This document shows positions 63,218-64,000 of a stretch of 64,000 nt of DNA, one piece after another. How positions within the stretch are numbered: position 1 is the stretch's first letter; the number at the start of each line of letters is the position of its first letter. Under the pieces are notes generated by a model. It was not told the DNA's origin and searched no databases. It saw nothing but the letters and a program-made list of their open reading frames with translations. The stretch comes from Ferranicluibacter quercicola (GTDB taxonomy: Bacteria > Pseudomonadota > Alphaproteobacteria > Rhizobiales > Rhizobiaceae): NCBI RefSeq assembly GCF_021168455.1, contig NZ_JAJOZR010000005.1:186001-250000 (forward strand). Direction: 5' to 3'. Both the position numbers and the translations under genes were made by a program.

Positions 63218-64000
63218 ATGACGACGCGCCGCACCGTTCTTTTCGCCCTTGCGAGCCTGCCGGTTTCCCTCGGCATCCCGCAGACGCGCGCAGCGTCCCT
63301 GCCGGAGGGCTTTCGCGGCGCGCTCGATGCGGCCGATTTCGGCGTCAGGCCCGGCAGACGCGCCGACCAGTCGAAGGCGTTCCGGGCACTGCTAGCCGAA
63401 GCCGTCGAACGCCGCCTGCCGGTCATGCTGCCGCCCGGCGATTACAGGCTTTCCGGGATCGCGCTGCCCGACGGCCTGACGCTGGCCGGCACGCCGGGCG
63501 CCACGCGGCTGATCGCCTCGGATGAATCTCCGCTGCTGACAGCCGAAAACCGGGCCCGCCTCACCCTGACCGGGCTGACGTTCGACGGCGATGGACACGC
63601 CGGCGACCCCGGCCGCGGCCTCGTGGACCTCGACGGCATCGAGCGGCTGACGATCGACAATTGCGCGATATCGGGCCGCACGGCAGGCCACGGCCTCACT
63701 CTGAAACGCTGCGCCGGCCGCATCCGCGACAACGACATTTCGGACGCCGGGGGCGTCGGCATCTTCGCCATCGACAGCCGCGGCCTCTCGATCACGGGCA
63801 ACACCGTCGCCGACTGCGGCAATGGCGGCATCCTCGTCCACAGGTCGCAGGCCGGCTCCGACGGAACGCTGGTCTCGGGCAACCGCATCTCCCGCATGGC
63901 CGCCCGCGATGGCGGAACCGGTCAGAACGGCAACGGCATCAATATCTTTCGCGCCGGCGACGTCATCGTCTCCGGCAACCACGTCTCCGACTGCGCCCTT
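63218..64000 (+). CDS. Tat-exported right-handed beta-helix repeat protein (5' part)
   Basis: 261 codons are present and the frame is still open at the window end. ATG 63218 follows GCGGAGAAGAT. A twin-arginine signal (MTTRRTVLFALASLPV) is followed by DFGVRPGRRADQSKAFRALL, the typical start of pectate-lyase-like helices, and then repeated turns such as ISGRTAGHGL, DNDISDAGGVGIF and ITGNTVADCGNGGILV. This fits the rhizobial twin-arginine repeat family I know as TIGR03808. Periplasmic, function unknown. Confidence 0.85.
   Translation, partial: MTTRRTVLFALASLPVSLGIPQTRAASLPEGFRGALDAADFGVRPGRRADQSKAFRALLAEAVERRLPVMLPPGDYRLSGIALPDGLTLAGTPGATRLIASDESPLLTAENRARLTLTGLTFDGDGHAGDPGRGLVDLDGIERLTIDNCAISGRTAGHGLTLKRCAGRIRDNDISDAGGVGIFAIDSRGLSITGNTVADCGNGGILVHRSQAGSDGTLVSGNRISRMAARDGGTGQNGNGINIFRAGDVIVSGNHVSDCAL

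Overview
The window is high-GC, densely packed chromosomal DNA from an alphaproteobacterium, most likely a member of the Rhizobiaceae (Rhizobium/Agrobacterium/Shinella-like). The grounds are the many ABC and TRAP solute transporters, an OhrR/Ohr pair with an ACAATT-type operator, a TPP-riboswitch thiM-thiE-thiD salvage operon, a cytosolic two-PAS chemoreceptor of rhizobial type, GC-rich intergenic palindromic repeats, and a twin-arginine right-handed-helix protein of a type I associate with Rhizobiales. I see no rRNA, tRNA, transposase, phage gene or CRISPR array.

Layout. 1-4.5 kb: the end of an unknown gene, an SDR dehydrogenase coupled to a PPC/DUF296 protein, a stand-alone FdhF/YdeP-type molybdopterin oxidoreductase and two tiny rhizobial-type hypotheticals. 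4.5-16.1 kb: a pentose regulon with a YtfQRT-YjfF-type sugar ABC transporter, araBAD, transaldolase and a divergent SorC-family regulator. The transporter, araB and tal promoters share a -35-overlapping motif, so the SorC protein probably represses the whole set. 16.2-18.7 kb: a stress-type flavin-binding protein, a GntR/FCD regulator and an M24 hydrolase. 18.8-25.8 kb: a TPP riboswitch followed by seven overlapping or closely abutting genes (ABC permease, pyrimidine-binding protein, thiM, thiE, thiD, fused TRAP permease DctQM, TRAP binding protein). The ABC ATPase is absent and a TRAP transporter is translationally coupled to thiD, which makes the TRAP system a candidate new importer of thiamine precursors. 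26.0-34.2 kb: an inositol-monophosphatase-like gene, then an amidase plus dipeptide/oligopeptide ABC operon in which the binding-protein gene is separated from the permeases by a tandem array of 171-bp repeats. 34.4-39.5 kb: a DUF1275 membrane protein and an AcrAB-type RND pump without a TolC gene.

39.7-51.4 kb: an SDR plus SnoaL-like pair divergent from an SMP-30 lactonase, a PAS-PAS-GGDEF-EAL protein, a MOSC protein convergent with a large FAD/NAD-binding protein, a PRISE-type reductase, a MaoC-like protein, a GAF-GGDEF cyclase and a soluble chemoreceptor. 51.6-57.1 kb: a cystine-type amino-acid ABC operon, a small hypothetical, a LysE exporter, a double-VOC protein, and divergent ohr/ohrR. 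57.2-64 kb: a membrane PAS histidine kinase with a single-domain response regulator, a Tat/lipoprotein L,D-transpeptidase, a PAS-GAF-GGDEF-EAL protein and the start of a Tat-exported beta-helix protein cut by the window end.

Themes: nutrient import plus first catabolic steps, c-di-GMP and chemotaxis signalling (three GGDEF proteins, all with intact I-sites), and intercistronic stem-loop elements placed just downstream of binding-protein genes in three separate ABC operons. Functions are assigned from recognised motifs and gene order only; no database search was run.
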